Origin: UBA5078 sp040384465
GTDB taxonomy: Bacteria > Pseudomonadota > Gammaproteobacteria > Pseudomonadales > Pseudohongiellaceae
Assembly (NCBI GenBank): GCA_040384465.1
Contig: JAZKJF010000002.1
Coordinates: 124,001 to 188,000, forward strand
Length of the DNA stretch: 64,000 nt
Direction of reading: 5' to 3'
This document shows positions 52,089 through 60,257 of the stretch, piece after piece. The notes below the pieces were generated by a model, which was not told where the DNA came from, did no database searches, and worked only from the letters and a program-made list of their open reading frames with translations. Made by a program: the position numbers and the translations under genes. Position 1 is the stretch's first letter; the number at the start of each line of letters is the position of its first letter.

Positions 52089-54254
52089 CTAGGAAGCTGC
52101 CGCACTCTTGAGCGTTTTCGGGGTCGCCTTGCGGGTCTTGACGCGCGTGACCTTGCTCACCGGTTTGATCAGTCGGATGCGCTTCATGACCCGCGCCAGA
52201 TGGATACGGTTGCGCACGTTCAGCGAGAGATTGACGATGCTGAAGCGCGCGTCACGCTCGACAGTGCTGATCTTCTCAATATTGGCCTCGGCGCCGGTAA
52301 TCGTCGTCGCCAGCTTGGCGATGATGCCACGCTCGTTTTCCAGCTCCACGCGAATTTCCACCGAGAACTCGCCCTCCACGTTCGGATCCCAGCGCACGGA
52401 AATGCACTTCTCCGGGTTGTCGTGAATCTCGGCGATGTTGCTGCAGCTGTCGGTGTGAATGACCATGCCACGGCCTGTGCTGATGTGGCCGATGATGGGG
52501 TCGCCCGGAATCGGGTGGCAGCATTTGGCGTAGCTCATCACCATGCCTTCCGAGCCCCGGATGGCCAGTGAGCTGTGCTTGCTGTCTTTGCCGTTGTCCT
52601 GAATGGTTTCGGGGACGGTGTCGGGCATCAACAGCCGCGCCACGACGTGCGCCATGCGATTGCCCAGCCCGATGTCCTCCAGCAGGTTGTCCAGCTCCAC
52701 CAGGTTGATCTGGCGCAGCGCCTTCTGAATCTCCTCCGCCGGAATCTTTTCCAGCTGGGTGCCGAAGCTGCCCAGCACTTTGTTGAGAAGCCGTCTGCCC
52801 AGCGACACAGATTCGGAGTGCCGCTGGTTCTTGAGGAAGTGACGGATATTGCTGCGAGCCTTGCCGGTGACGACGAAGCTCAGCCAGGCCGGATTGGGCT
52901 GAGTGCCTGGCGCGGTGATGATTTCCACGGTCTGGCCGCTTTCCAGCGGCTCGCTGAGGGGTGCGAGACGACGGCTGATTCGGCACGCGACGCAGGAGTT
53001 ACCGACGTCGGTGTGCACCGCATAGGCAAAATCCACAGCGGTGGAGCCAGCGGGCAGTTCCATGATGGTGCCCTTGGGCGTGAACACGTAGATCTCGTCC
53101 GGGAACAGGTCGATCTTCACGTTCTCGATGAATTCGAGCGAGTTGCCCGCGTTCTGCTGCATCTCCAGCAGGCCGTTGATCCACTGGCGGGCCCGGATAT
53201 GGGCATTGTTCGGGGAGTCGTCGTGGGACTTGTACAGCCAGTGCGCGGCGATGCCGTTATTGGCCATGGCCTCCATCTCTTCAGTGCGGATCTGGATCTC
53301 GATGGGCACGCCGTGCATGCCGAACAGCGTGGTGTGCAGGGACTGATAGCCATTGGCTTTGGGGATGGCGATGTAGTCCTTGAAGCGCCCCGGCACCGGT
53401 TTGTAGAGATTGTGCACGGCGCCCAGCACACGGTAACAGGTGTCTACTTTGTCCACGATGATGCGGAAGGCGTAAACGTCCATGATGTCCGAGAACGACT
53501 TGCGCTTGGCGCGCATCTTCTCGTAAATGCCGTAGAGGTGTTTTTCCCGGCCGAAGATGCGGGCGGGCATGCCTTCCCGAACGAGGCAGGCTTCCAGCGC
53601 CGTCTGGATCTGCTTGACGATCTCTTTGCGGTTGCCACGCACGCTTTTCACGGCGGCATTGATGCGTCGCGCCCGCATCGGGTAGAGCGCAGAGAAACCC
53701 AGCTCTTCGAATTCGAGGCGGATGGAGTTCATGCCCAGGCGGTTGGCGATGGGGGCGTAGATGTCCAGGGTTTCACGGGCGACGCGACGGCGCTTTTCCG
53801 GGCTCAGCACATCGAGCGTGCGCATGTTGTGCAGGCGGTCAGCCAGTTTCACCAGAATGACGCGGATGTCCTTGGCCATGGCGAGCGCCATCTTCTGGAA
53901 GTTCTCGGCCTGCGCCTCGGCGTGACTGCTGAAGGTGATCTTGTTGAGCTTGCTGACGCCATCCACCATCTCGGCAATGGCATCGCCGAACTGGCCGCGG
54001 ACGGCCAGCTTGCTGATGCCGGTATCCTCGATGACGTCATGCAGCATGGCCGCCACCAGACTCTGGGGGTCCATATGCATTTCGCTGAGAATGCCGGCAA
54101 CGGCGAGGGGGTGGGTAACGTAGGGCTCACCACTGCGCCGGAACTGGCCATCGTGGGCCTGTTCGGCGTAGTAGTAAGCGCGGCGGACGAGGTTAACCTG
54201 CTCGCCTTCCAGGTATCCTGAAAGGTTGGTGGCCAGAGAGTCGATTGTGGTCAC
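52089..54254 (-). CDS. spoT: (p)ppGpp synthetase/hydrolase SpoT
   Basis: The 721-residue protein has the full SpoT layout: HD hydrolase motif H72-D73 (AAMLHDVIEDTG), and the synthetase part with FRIIVDKVDTCYRVLG and FKDYIAIPKANGYQSLHTTL. A TGS domain follows (VFTPKGTIMELPAGSTAVDFAYAVHTDVGNSC), with a C-terminal ACT-like region (VEIRVELENERGIIAKLATTI). The intact HD motif argues for hydrolase function. It is downstream of rpoZ by 19 bases, the conserved order. Confidence 0.97.
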   Translation of the reverse strand: MTTIDSLATNLSGYLEGEQVNLVRRAYYYAEQAHDGQFRRSGEPYVTHPLAVAGILSEMHMDPQSLVAAMLHDVIEDTGISKLAVRGQFGDAIAEMVDGVSKLNKITFSSHAEAQAENFQKMALAMAKDIRVILVKLADRLHNMRTLDVLSPEKRRRVARETLDIYAPIANRLGMNSIRLEFEELGFSALYPMRARRINAAVKSVRGNRKEIVKQIQTALEACLVREGMPARIFGREKHLYGIYEKMRAKRKSFSDIMDVYAFRIIVDKVDTCYRVLGAVHNLYKPVPGRFKDYIAIPKANGYQSLHTTLFGMHGVPIEIQIRTEEMEAMANNGIAAHWLYKSHDDSPNNAHIRARQWINGLLEMQQNAGNSLEFIENVKIDLFPDEIYVFTPKGTIMELPAGSTAVDFAYAVHTDVGNSCVACRISRRLAPLSEPLESGQTVEIITAPGTQPNPAWLSFVVTGKARSNIRHFLKNQRHSESVSLGRRLLNKVLGSFGTQLEKIPAEEIQKALRQINLVELDNLLEDIGLGNRMAHVVARLLMPDTVPETIQDNGKDSKHSSLAIRGSEGMVMSYAKCCHPIPGDPIIGHISTGRGMVIHTDSCSNIAEIHDNPEKCISVRWDPNVEGEFSVEIRVELENERGIIAKLATTITGAEANIEKISTVERDARFSIVNLSLNVRNRIHLARVMKRIRLIKPVSKVTRVKTRKATPKTLKSAAAS

Positions 54255-54273
54255 AAGCCGACTCCTTCCTCAC

Positions 54274-54576
54274 TCAGAGGTCTTCGCCGAAAGAATCGTC
54301 GTCGTCGTTGTCGATGACTTTGGGTGGTGGCGCTTTCAGCTCGTCACGCGACAGCGTGATGATCGGCGTGTTAGTGCGTGCAGTCAGAATGCTGGCATCG
54401 ATCAGGCCGGCAGCGATCTCGCGCAGCGCGATTACGGTGGGCTTGTCGTTGTCTGCAGGCACCAGTGGGTCTTTGCCACCGGTCTGAATCTGACGGGCTC
54501 TCTTGCTGGAAATCATGACCAGCTGGAATCGATTGTCGACCTTGTCCAGACAATCTTCGACGGTAATACGGGCCAT
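54274..54576 (-). CDS. rpoZ: RNA polymerase omega subunit
   Basis: Starting at 54576 (MARITVEDCLDKVDNRFQLVM) gives 100 residues, the usual omega length; the longer open frame has no family sequence. The motifs ISSKRARQIQTGGKDPLVP and PTVIALREIAAGLI match RpoZ. Omega stabilises RNA polymerase and forms part of one ppGpp-binding site in E. coli. It is just upstream of spoT on the same strand. Confidence 0.96.
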   Translation of the reverse strand: MARITVEDCLDKVDNRFQLVMISSKRARQIQTGGKDPLVPADNDKPTVIALREIAAGLIDASILTARTNTPIITLSRDELKAPPPKVIDNDDDDSFGEDL

Positions 54577-54720
54577 AAAAACACCTGTTGTTGGATCTGT
54601 GGTATTGAGAAGACCGGCGATTCTACTAAAAGAGCGCCAACATTGCATGACTAATTTGCTTGCAGCCCTTTATTTATGAGCACTTGCGATATCCCCTTGG
54701 TATGAGCATATGTGGCGCCT

Positions 54721-55347
54721 TCAGGGCTTTTCAAGCAGCGCCTGCAACAAAGCGGCGTTGTTCTGGTGCTGCTGCTGGCGCTCCAGACGGGAGGCCCGGA
54801 TGATGGCCTTGAGGTCCTGCAGCGCTGTGTTGAAGTCTTCGTTGATCACCAGATAGTCGGCGGCGTCGTAGTGAGATATCTCTGCTTTTGCCTCGCGCAT
54901 GCGGCGATTGATGGTCTCTGCATCGTCCTGACCGCGATTGTTCAAGCGCTCCTCAAGACACTCCAAGGAAGGCGGCAGAATGAAGATGCTCTTGTTGGGA
55001 GCAACGCGGTCGCGCACCTGCGCGGCGCCCTGCCAGTCAATCTCCAGAATTACGTCAATGCCCTTGTCCAGCTGTGACTGCACCCAGTCTCGCGAGGTGC
55101 CATAGAGATTGCCGAAGACTTCGGCGGATTCCAGAAATGCATTCTGCTGGCGCATGGCGAGAAAGGTCTCACGATTGACGAAGTGATAGTTCACGCCATC
55201 GACTTCGCCCGGTCTGCTCGGCCTGGTGGTGTGGGACACGGAGACGCACAGCAGCGGGTCGAGGTTGTCCTTGAGCAGCGCGTTGACGAGACTGGTCTTG
55301 CCCGCGCCCGAGGGGGCGGAGATGGTGTAGAGCGTACCTCTGGCCAT
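54721..55347 (-). CDS. gmk: Guanylate kinase
   Basis: I start at 55347 (MARGTLYTISAPSGAGKTSLV), which gives 208 residues, close to E. coli Gmk; an ATG at 55368 would add seven residues. The P-loop SAPSGAGKT, SVSHTTRPSRPGEVDGVNYHFV and LEIDWQGAAQVR are hallmarks. It phosphorylates GMP to GDP. It is upstream of rpoZ on the same strand, with 144 bases between. Confidence 0.96.
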   Translation of the reverse strand: MARGTLYTISAPSGAGKTSLVNALLKDNLDPLLCVSVSHTTRPSRPGEVDGVNYHFVNRETFLAMRQQNAFLESAEVFGNLYGTSRDWVQSQLDKGIDVILEIDWQGAAQVRDRVAPNKSIFILPPSLECLEERLNNRGQDDAETINRRMREAKAEISHYDAADYLVINEDFNTALQDLKAIIRASRLERQQQHQNNAALLQALLEKP

Positions 55348-55412
55348 AAATCCGGATTCCGTAAACATTTGACTGCGCGACTATATCATCAAGGGATGCC
55401 ATTAAGGGATCG

Positions 55413-56036
55413 TCAGTAACTCCTCTCCCTGAACCAGAGATTGCACACCCACTTCTCGCCGTCGCGTATCGGCAGGCCAGCGTGAAGACTGTCCGGATGC
55501 AGGTCGGTGGTGCCGGTGACGCAGTTGTGAAACAGCAGCATCCTGCCTTTGCGGGCATCTACTCCCATCCGCAGTTTTGGGAACACGGTGGCGCCGCTGT
55601 CTATCACATCGTTGAGATACAGCAGGCAGGTCACCAAACGCTGACCGCCGCGCGCCATGCAGCGTTTGCCCGCCTCAGTCTCCGGATTCCAACCATCGTA
55701 GTGCGGCGCATAACCCTGCGAGGGCAGGTAATGCACGAGCTGGAACGGCTCGGTATTGGCTAGGGGCAAACCCACTACCGCGCAGATGCGCTCGGCGAGT
55801 GCGGCGATTACTGCGTCGTGGCGCTGTGGTATCCAGCACACGGTGCCGGTACGGCCGGTGTTGCCGATGACGCCGTTATCCGTGATCGCCTGAGCGGGCT
55901 TTGCGCGATCCCGGCCCGCGTGCAACAGGTGGTCGATTTCCTCTTCGCTCAAGAAGTTCTCGAACACGCAGGCCGTGGGCGCGTCGCTCAGGTGGATGCT
56001 GTCGGCGTAGCGGGTGTGGGGTGGGAAACTCATCAT
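55413..56036 (-). CDS. 2-oxoglutarate/Fe(II)-dependent dioxygenase (prolyl hydroxylase-like)
   Basis: The 207-residue protein has the P4H-type double-stranded beta-helix: APHYDGWNPETEAGKRCMARGGQRLVTCLLYLNDV, with the metal ligands in HYD, then DLHPDSLHAGLPIRDGEKWVCNLWFRE carrying the distal His and the Lys that bind 2-oxoglutarate. It would hydroxylate a protein or small molecule. Its start overlaps the hrpB stop (ATGA), so it is coupled to the helicase. Confidence 0.82.
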   Translation of the reverse strand: MMSFPPHTRYADSIHLSDAPTACVFENFLSEEEIDHLLHAGRDRAKPAQAITDNGVIGNTGRTGTVCWIPQRHDAVIAALAERICAVVGLPLANTEPFQLVHYLPSQGYAPHYDGWNPETEAGKRCMARGGQRLVTCLLYLNDVIDSGATVFPKLRMGVDARKGRMLLFHNCVTGTTDLHPDSLHAGLPIRDGEKWVCNLWFRERSY

Positions 56037-58528
56037 GTGCCTCGTTTCTTGGCGCGACTGGTAGGTTCGGCCTGCAATGGGTCATCAGGCCAGGGGTGTC
56101 GTGGATAGCGGCCACGCAGATCCTTGCGGACTTCAAAATAGGAATTGCTCCAGAACCCTGCCAGGTCGCGCGTCACCTGCACCGGGCGGCGTGCTGGAGA
56201 AAGCAGGTGCAGCAAGACAGGCACGCGGCCATTGACCAGCGTCGGGGTATGGGTCTGCCCGAACAGCTCCTGGAGTTTGACCGCCAGTATCGGCTCCAGA
56301 CCGGTGTAGTCGACCGTGATCTGACTGCCGCTGGGGACGCCGATATGGGTTGGCGCCAGCTGATTGAGCTGTTGTTGCAGCGTCCAGTCCAGAGATTCCA
56401 GCAGGTAGCGTCCGAGTGGCAGACGGTCGAGCTGTTCCATGCGGGTGATGCCATCCAGTCGGGGGGCGAGCCATTGTTCGAGGCTGCCGAGCAAGGCGCT
56501 GTCACCGACATCCGGCCACGGCGAACCCACCACCCGCTGCAGCAGACGCAGGCGGCCGAGCAGTTGCTGATCCTCATTCGACCATTTCAGCTGGCCACGC
56601 TGCCGCAGCGCATTGAGCAAGCCGCTGCGAATGGCCTCGGGCGGCAACGAACTCATGGGACGCTGCTCCAGCACCAACGGCCCGAGTGAGCGCCCCTCCT
56701 CGCCGATCAGACGTCCGGCAGCGGTGTCCCAACGCACTTCTGCGCGCCACTCGCGTGTCTGCGGGAAACAGCTTTCGAGTTGCTGGCGGCTGATGGCGAT
56801 GGCATGAAACACCCGGGCGCCGGTGGCATCGCCGTCCAGTTCGACGGCCACGATGAACTCTACGCGGCTGAGGCCGTGGCTCTCCTGCAGCAGCGCCTGC
56901 CCACCACTGACGAGCTTGAAGCGCACCTGATTCCGATCGGTGGTTTGTTGCTGGTTCTGCGCGATGCGATCCGGCCAAGCCTGGGCCAGCAGGACCGACA
57001 AGGTGTCCAGAGTGCTGACGTCAAGATTGCAACCCGCCCGCGTAGCCCACTGTTGGGCGGCTCTGCGCCAGCGCCCGTCGGTGCCGCTTGCATCCCGTCC
57101 ATGGCCGCTCGGTCGGTGCGCCAGAATTTGCGCGATATCGAGTTCTGTGCCGCCTATCGATTCTTCGACCCACGCGATCATCCAGCAGGCCAGCGGCAAT
57201 ACCTGCAGCCGCGCTGCAACCTCCAGCAGTACCGCCAGACGCGGATGCGCTGGCCACCGCGCACACTGGCGACCCAGGGCCGTCAGCGTGCCATCGGCCT
57301 GCGCCACTTGCAGGGTCTGCAGCAATTGCCTGCCGCTGTTGATGGCAGCGATTGGCGGAGGGGTCACCCAGCTCAGCTGCAGGGGATCGCTCACCCCCCA
57401 GCGGATCAGTTCGAATACCAGCGCGGCGAGGTCTGCCTGCGCGATTTCCGGCTCCCGGTGTGCAGCGAGCATGTGCTCTTCGGCCCACAACCGGTAGCAA
57501 TGCCCGGCGGCTTCGCGTCCTGCTCGGCCACGGCGCTGATCGGCACTGGCCCGGTTGACACGGCGAGTCTCCAACGAAGTGAGGCCCGAACGGGGCTGAA
57601 ATACAGGCACGCGCTCCAACCCGGCATCGATGACGATGTGTACTCCCGGCACAGTGAGGCTGGATTCGGCGATGGCGGTGGACAGGATGACCCGGCGGCG
57701 CCCATCGAGCGGACGGCTGAGCACCGCCTGTTGCTGCGCGAGACTCAGCTGGCCGTGCAAGGGGCAAATCTCGATGGAGGAAGGCAGGCTGTCCCCCAAT
57801 GCGTTATGCAGACGGCGTATCTCCGCCTGGCCGGGCAGAAACACCAGCACGTTGCCTGACTGAATCGCCAAGGCCTCGCGGACCACGGCGGCCTGATGGC
57901 GCTCCGCTGGTTCGCGCAGAGGAGGCGAGCGGTAGTGTGTGGTGATGGGCCAGAGACGGCCGGGACAATCGATCACGGGCGTCTGTGCACCGAGCACCAG
58001 CAGCAGCGCACCGACGTCCAGAGTGGCGGACATGACCAGCAGGCGCAGGTCCTCGCGCAGCCCCTGCTGGGCGTCCAGCGCCAGCGCCAGGCCCAGGTCT
58101 GCTTCGAGGCTGCGCTCATGAAACTCGTCGAAGATAATCCCGGCCACACCGTCCAGGCTCGGATCATCCTGCAACATGCGGGTGAGAATGCCCTGTGTCA
58201 CCACTTCGAGGCGGGTCTGGCGGCTGACCTTCGATTCGCCGCGCACCCGGTAGCCCACTGTTTGCCCCAGGGGCTCGCCGAGTTGTTCTGCCATGAATCC
58301 TGCCGCGAGCCGTGCCGCCACGCGGCGAGGTTCGAGCAATAGCCAGCGTCCTTGCGCTTGTGAGAACTCCAAGGCGTCGAGCAATGCCAATGGCACCCGC
58401 GTGGTCTTGCCCGCGCCGGGCTGTGCGACCAGCAGGCAGCGCGTATTGCCTCGCAGCGCGTCCAGGAGTTGGGGGAGGACGGCGTCGATGGGCAAGGTGT
58501 TGTCGGGTATGGGATTCACGTCTTTCAA
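56033..58528 (-). CDS. hrpB: DEAH-box ATP-dependent helicase HrpB
   Basis: The 831-residue protein has Walker A VAQPGAGKTTRVPLALL, the DEFH box (IIFDEFHERSLEADLGLAL), MSATLDVGALLL, STAIAESSLTVPGVHIVID and RRGRAGREAAGHCYRLW. The C-terminal HrpB domain follows to the end (RPVQVTRDLAGFWSNSYFEVRKDLRGRYPRHPWPDD). HrpB is a DEAH helicase of largely unknown RNA target. The 2OG oxygenase gene follows with an overlap. Confidence 0.95.
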   Translation of the reverse strand: MKDVNPIPDNTLPIDAVLPQLLDALRGNTRCLLVAQPGAGKTTRVPLALLDALEFSQAQGRWLLLEPRRVAARLAAGFMAEQLGEPLGQTVGYRVRGESKVSRQTRLEVVTQGILTRMLQDDPSLDGVAGIIFDEFHERSLEADLGLALALDAQQGLREDLRLLVMSATLDVGALLLVLGAQTPVIDCPGRLWPITTHYRSPPLREPAERHQAAVVREALAIQSGNVLVFLPGQAEIRRLHNALGDSLPSSIEICPLHGQLSLAQQQAVLSRPLDGRRRVILSTAIAESSLTVPGVHIVIDAGLERVPVFQPRSGLTSLETRRVNRASADQRRGRAGREAAGHCYRLWAEEHMLAAHREPEIAQADLAALVFELIRWGVSDPLQLSWVTPPPIAAINSGRQLLQTLQVAQADGTLTALGRQCARWPAHPRLAVLLEVAARLQVLPLACWMIAWVEESIGGTELDIAQILAHRPSGHGRDASGTDGRWRRAAQQWATRAGCNLDVSTLDTLSVLLAQAWPDRIAQNQQQTTDRNQVRFKLVSGGQALLQESHGLSRVEFIVAVELDGDATGARVFHAIAISRQQLESCFPQTREWRAEVRWDTAAGRLIGEEGRSLGPLVLEQRPMSSLPPEAIRSGLLNALRQRGQLKWSNEDQQLLGRLRLLQRVVGSPWPDVGDSALLGSLEQWLAPRLDGITRMEQLDRLPLGRYLLESLDWTLQQQLNQLAPTHIGVPSGSQITVDYTGLEPILAVKLQELFGQTHTPTLVNGRVPVLLHLLSPARRPVQVTRDLAGFWSNSYFEVRKDLRGRYPRHPWPDDPLQAEPTSRAKKRGT

Positions 58529-58662
58529 GCAGGCTCTCTTCCGGTGTCTGTTGTGCGCTACTGCATCATGCCGCGAGAGTACGCGAACTTTGATTTTTAC
58601 GGTATACGAGGCTTCCGATTCCTACTACTGTTGAGACAAATCTGTCGCACCGGAGCAAGCCA

Positions 58663-59241
58663 TTGAAAGACCGCTATGTCATCGATACCAACGTACTCAT
58701 CGCGGCCAGCGCTGCGATGGCCGTACGTTCCGGCAAGCCCCTGCTGCCTCATCATCTGGAGGTCACGCCACAGGACGCGGAGCAGCTGGAAAAGATTCTC
58801 GACTGGTTGATTGCCTTTGCGGAGAGTGAATCGCGATTGGTGCTGGACAATGCAGGACAGATCGACGCGGAGTACCACCACAAGCTCGATTTTTATGACT
58901 ATGGCATTCAGGTGGTGATGCTCAAGCTCAGCAGCGAACAGATTGACCGCGTCAACGTCGAGTATGATGCTGACGGCAACGGCATCGTCCCGCAGCCGCT
59001 CGATGAAACGGTGCATGATCTTGCCGATCGCAAAATGGTGGCCGCTGCGATTGTGGCACTGCAGCTGCCCGGCAGCAGCGCCGTCGCCTTCGCCGGAGAC
59101 ACGGACTGGTACGATTGGGAGACGGTGCTGGTGCAGACCGGACTGATTCTGGAGCCGATCATCGAGACCTGGTCACGTGCGAAGTATGCAGAGAAAGCAT
59201 CAAAGCAAGCCAAGCGACATCATCAGCAGAAACACCACTAA
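58663..59241 (+). CDS. PIN-domain ribonuclease-like protein
   Basis: The start is TTG 58663, giving 192 residues. The PIN pattern is clear: VIDTNVLIAAS with D8, an acidic helix region (LVLDNAGQIDAEY), DLADRKMVAAAIV and AFAGDTDWYDWETVL, which provides the acidic cluster for a metal-dependent RNase. A Lys/His-rich tail ends the protein. It is 23 bases upstream of an RNA ligase gene on the same strand, so the two are probably co-expressed. It lacks an adjacent VapB-type antitoxin gene. Confidence 0.78.
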   Translation: MKDRYVIDTNVLIAASAAMAVRSGKPLLPHHLEVTPQDAEQLEKILDWLIAFAESESRLVLDNAGQIDAEYHHKLDFYDYGIQVVMLKLSSEQIDRVNVEYDADGNGIVPQPLDETVHDLADRKMVAAAIVALQLPGSSAVAFAGDTDWYDWETVLVQTGLILEPIIETWSRAKYAEKASKQAKRHHQQKHH

Positions 59242-59264
59242 AAGACACCACAAGGTTAAGAGTC

Positions 59265-59963
59265 ATGACTGAATTCTTTCGTTTTCCCCACACCTGTCAT
59301 CTGCTGTGGCTTGGCGAAGGTGAGCCACGCGGCGACAAGGTGCTTACTCCTCCGGAAGCAAACTTGCTGCTTGAAAACGAGATCATCATCGAAGAGAAAC
59401 TCGATGGCGCGAACCTCGGAATTTCTCTGGACGACAACGGGGAACTGCAGGCGCAGAACCGTGGGCACTACCTCGAAAAACCTTACAACGGACAGTTCTC
59501 CAGATTGAACGCCTGGTTGGGACAGTACGAATACGAGTTGAAGGTTCACCTGAGCCCCGAGCTGATTCTGTTCGGCGAATGGTGTGCCGCACGGCATTCT
59601 CTCGACTATCACGAGCTGCCCGATTGGTTTCTGTTGTTCGACGTTTATGATCGTGCGACAGAAAAATTCTGGAGTGTGGCGCGTCGCAACGAGTTGGGTT
59701 ATGCCTTGGGCCTGACCATGGTGCCGGAGCTAAAGCGCGGCATCTTCACCAAGGAGCAGTTGACACATTTTCTGGAAGGCGCCGACAGTCGTTATCGGCC
59801 AGGACAAGTGGAAGGCATCGTGGTGCGCCACGACTCAGAAGAATGGAACGAGGAGCGCGCGAAGTGTGTGAACAAAAACTTTGTGCAGGCGATCGAGGAG
59901 CACTGGCGCAGTCGAGCGATCGAGTGGAATCAGGTGGCCACGCCATCACACCACGATCAGTAA
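59265..59963 (+). CDS. RNA ligase (Rnl2-like nucleotidyltransferase)
   Basis: The 232-residue protein starts at 59265. It has the ligase nucleotidyl motif EEKLDGANLGISL, with the likely adenylated K45, and further motifs FGEWCAARHSLDY, FLLFDVYDR, VEGIVVRHDSEEWNEERAKCVNKNF (motifs IV and V). This is an ATP-dependent Rnl2-family RNA ligase core without a large C-terminal domain. It would seal RNA 3'-OH/5'-phosphate ends. It lies immediately after a PIN-nuclease gene. Confidence 0.82.
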   Translation: MTEFFRFPHTCHLLWLGEGEPRGDKVLTPPEANLLLENEIIIEEKLDGANLGISLDDNGELQAQNRGHYLEKPYNGQFSRLNAWLGQYEYELKVHLSPELILFGEWCAARHSLDYHELPDWFLLFDVYDRATEKFWSVARRNELGYALGLTMVPELKRGIFTKEQLTHFLEGADSRYRPGQVEGIVVRHDSEEWNEERAKCVNKNFVQAIEEHWRSRAIEWNQVATPSHHDQ

Positions 59964-59966
59964 ATT

Positions 59967-60158
59967 TCAGGCCGGTGGGTATCCCGCTTCGGTCAGTGCG
60001 TGCTTGATTGCGTCTGCTCCTGCAGTGCTGTCCACGGAGACGTTCTTGCTCTCCAGATCGGTCTCCACCACCGCGTTGGCATCGAGCGTCTTCACCGCAG
60101 CGGTGATCGCTTTGACGCAGTGACCGCAGCTCATAGCGGGGACTGTAAGGTTCAGCAT
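59967..60158 (-). CDS. copZ: CopZ-like copper chaperone
   Basis: I start at 60158 (MLNLTVPAMSCGHC), which has AGGAG upstream; an ATG at 60176 would add six residues. The 63-residue protein is a heavy-metal-associated domain with the metal site MSCGHC and KNVSVDSTAGADAIKHALTEAGYPP. It passes Cu(I) to transporters or sensors. The promoter region has a MerR-type dyad. It is convergent with the RNA ligase gene, three bases apart. Confidence 0.88.
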   Translation of the reverse strand: MLNLTVPAMSCGHCVKAITAAVKTLDANAVVETDLESKNVSVDSTAGADAIKHALTEAGYPPA

Positions 60159-60196
60159 GTTGGCTCCTGATGACATTGACTGTGTGCTTGATGCGC

Positions 60197-60229
60197 ATAG
60201 TGTCCCCTCTGGAGAGGGGGGCGCGTCAA
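60197..60229 (-). promoter_or_regulatory. MerR-type promoter of the copper chaperone
   Basis: On the minus strand: TTGACG (60229-60224), a dyad CCCCTCT-CC-AGAGGGG (60219-60204), and CACTAT (60202-60197). The 21-base gap between the -35 and -10 is longer than normal, as in MerR/CueR promoters where the regulator sits in the spacer. CueR-like regulation of copZ is usual. Confidence 0.5.
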
Positions 60230-60257
60230 GAGCCAGCTTTCTACTTCTTCACCATCG

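Noticed and set aside
52575..54221. 548-codon open frame antisense to spoT
   Set aside because: SpoT is certain on the other strand; the antisense product has no known motif.
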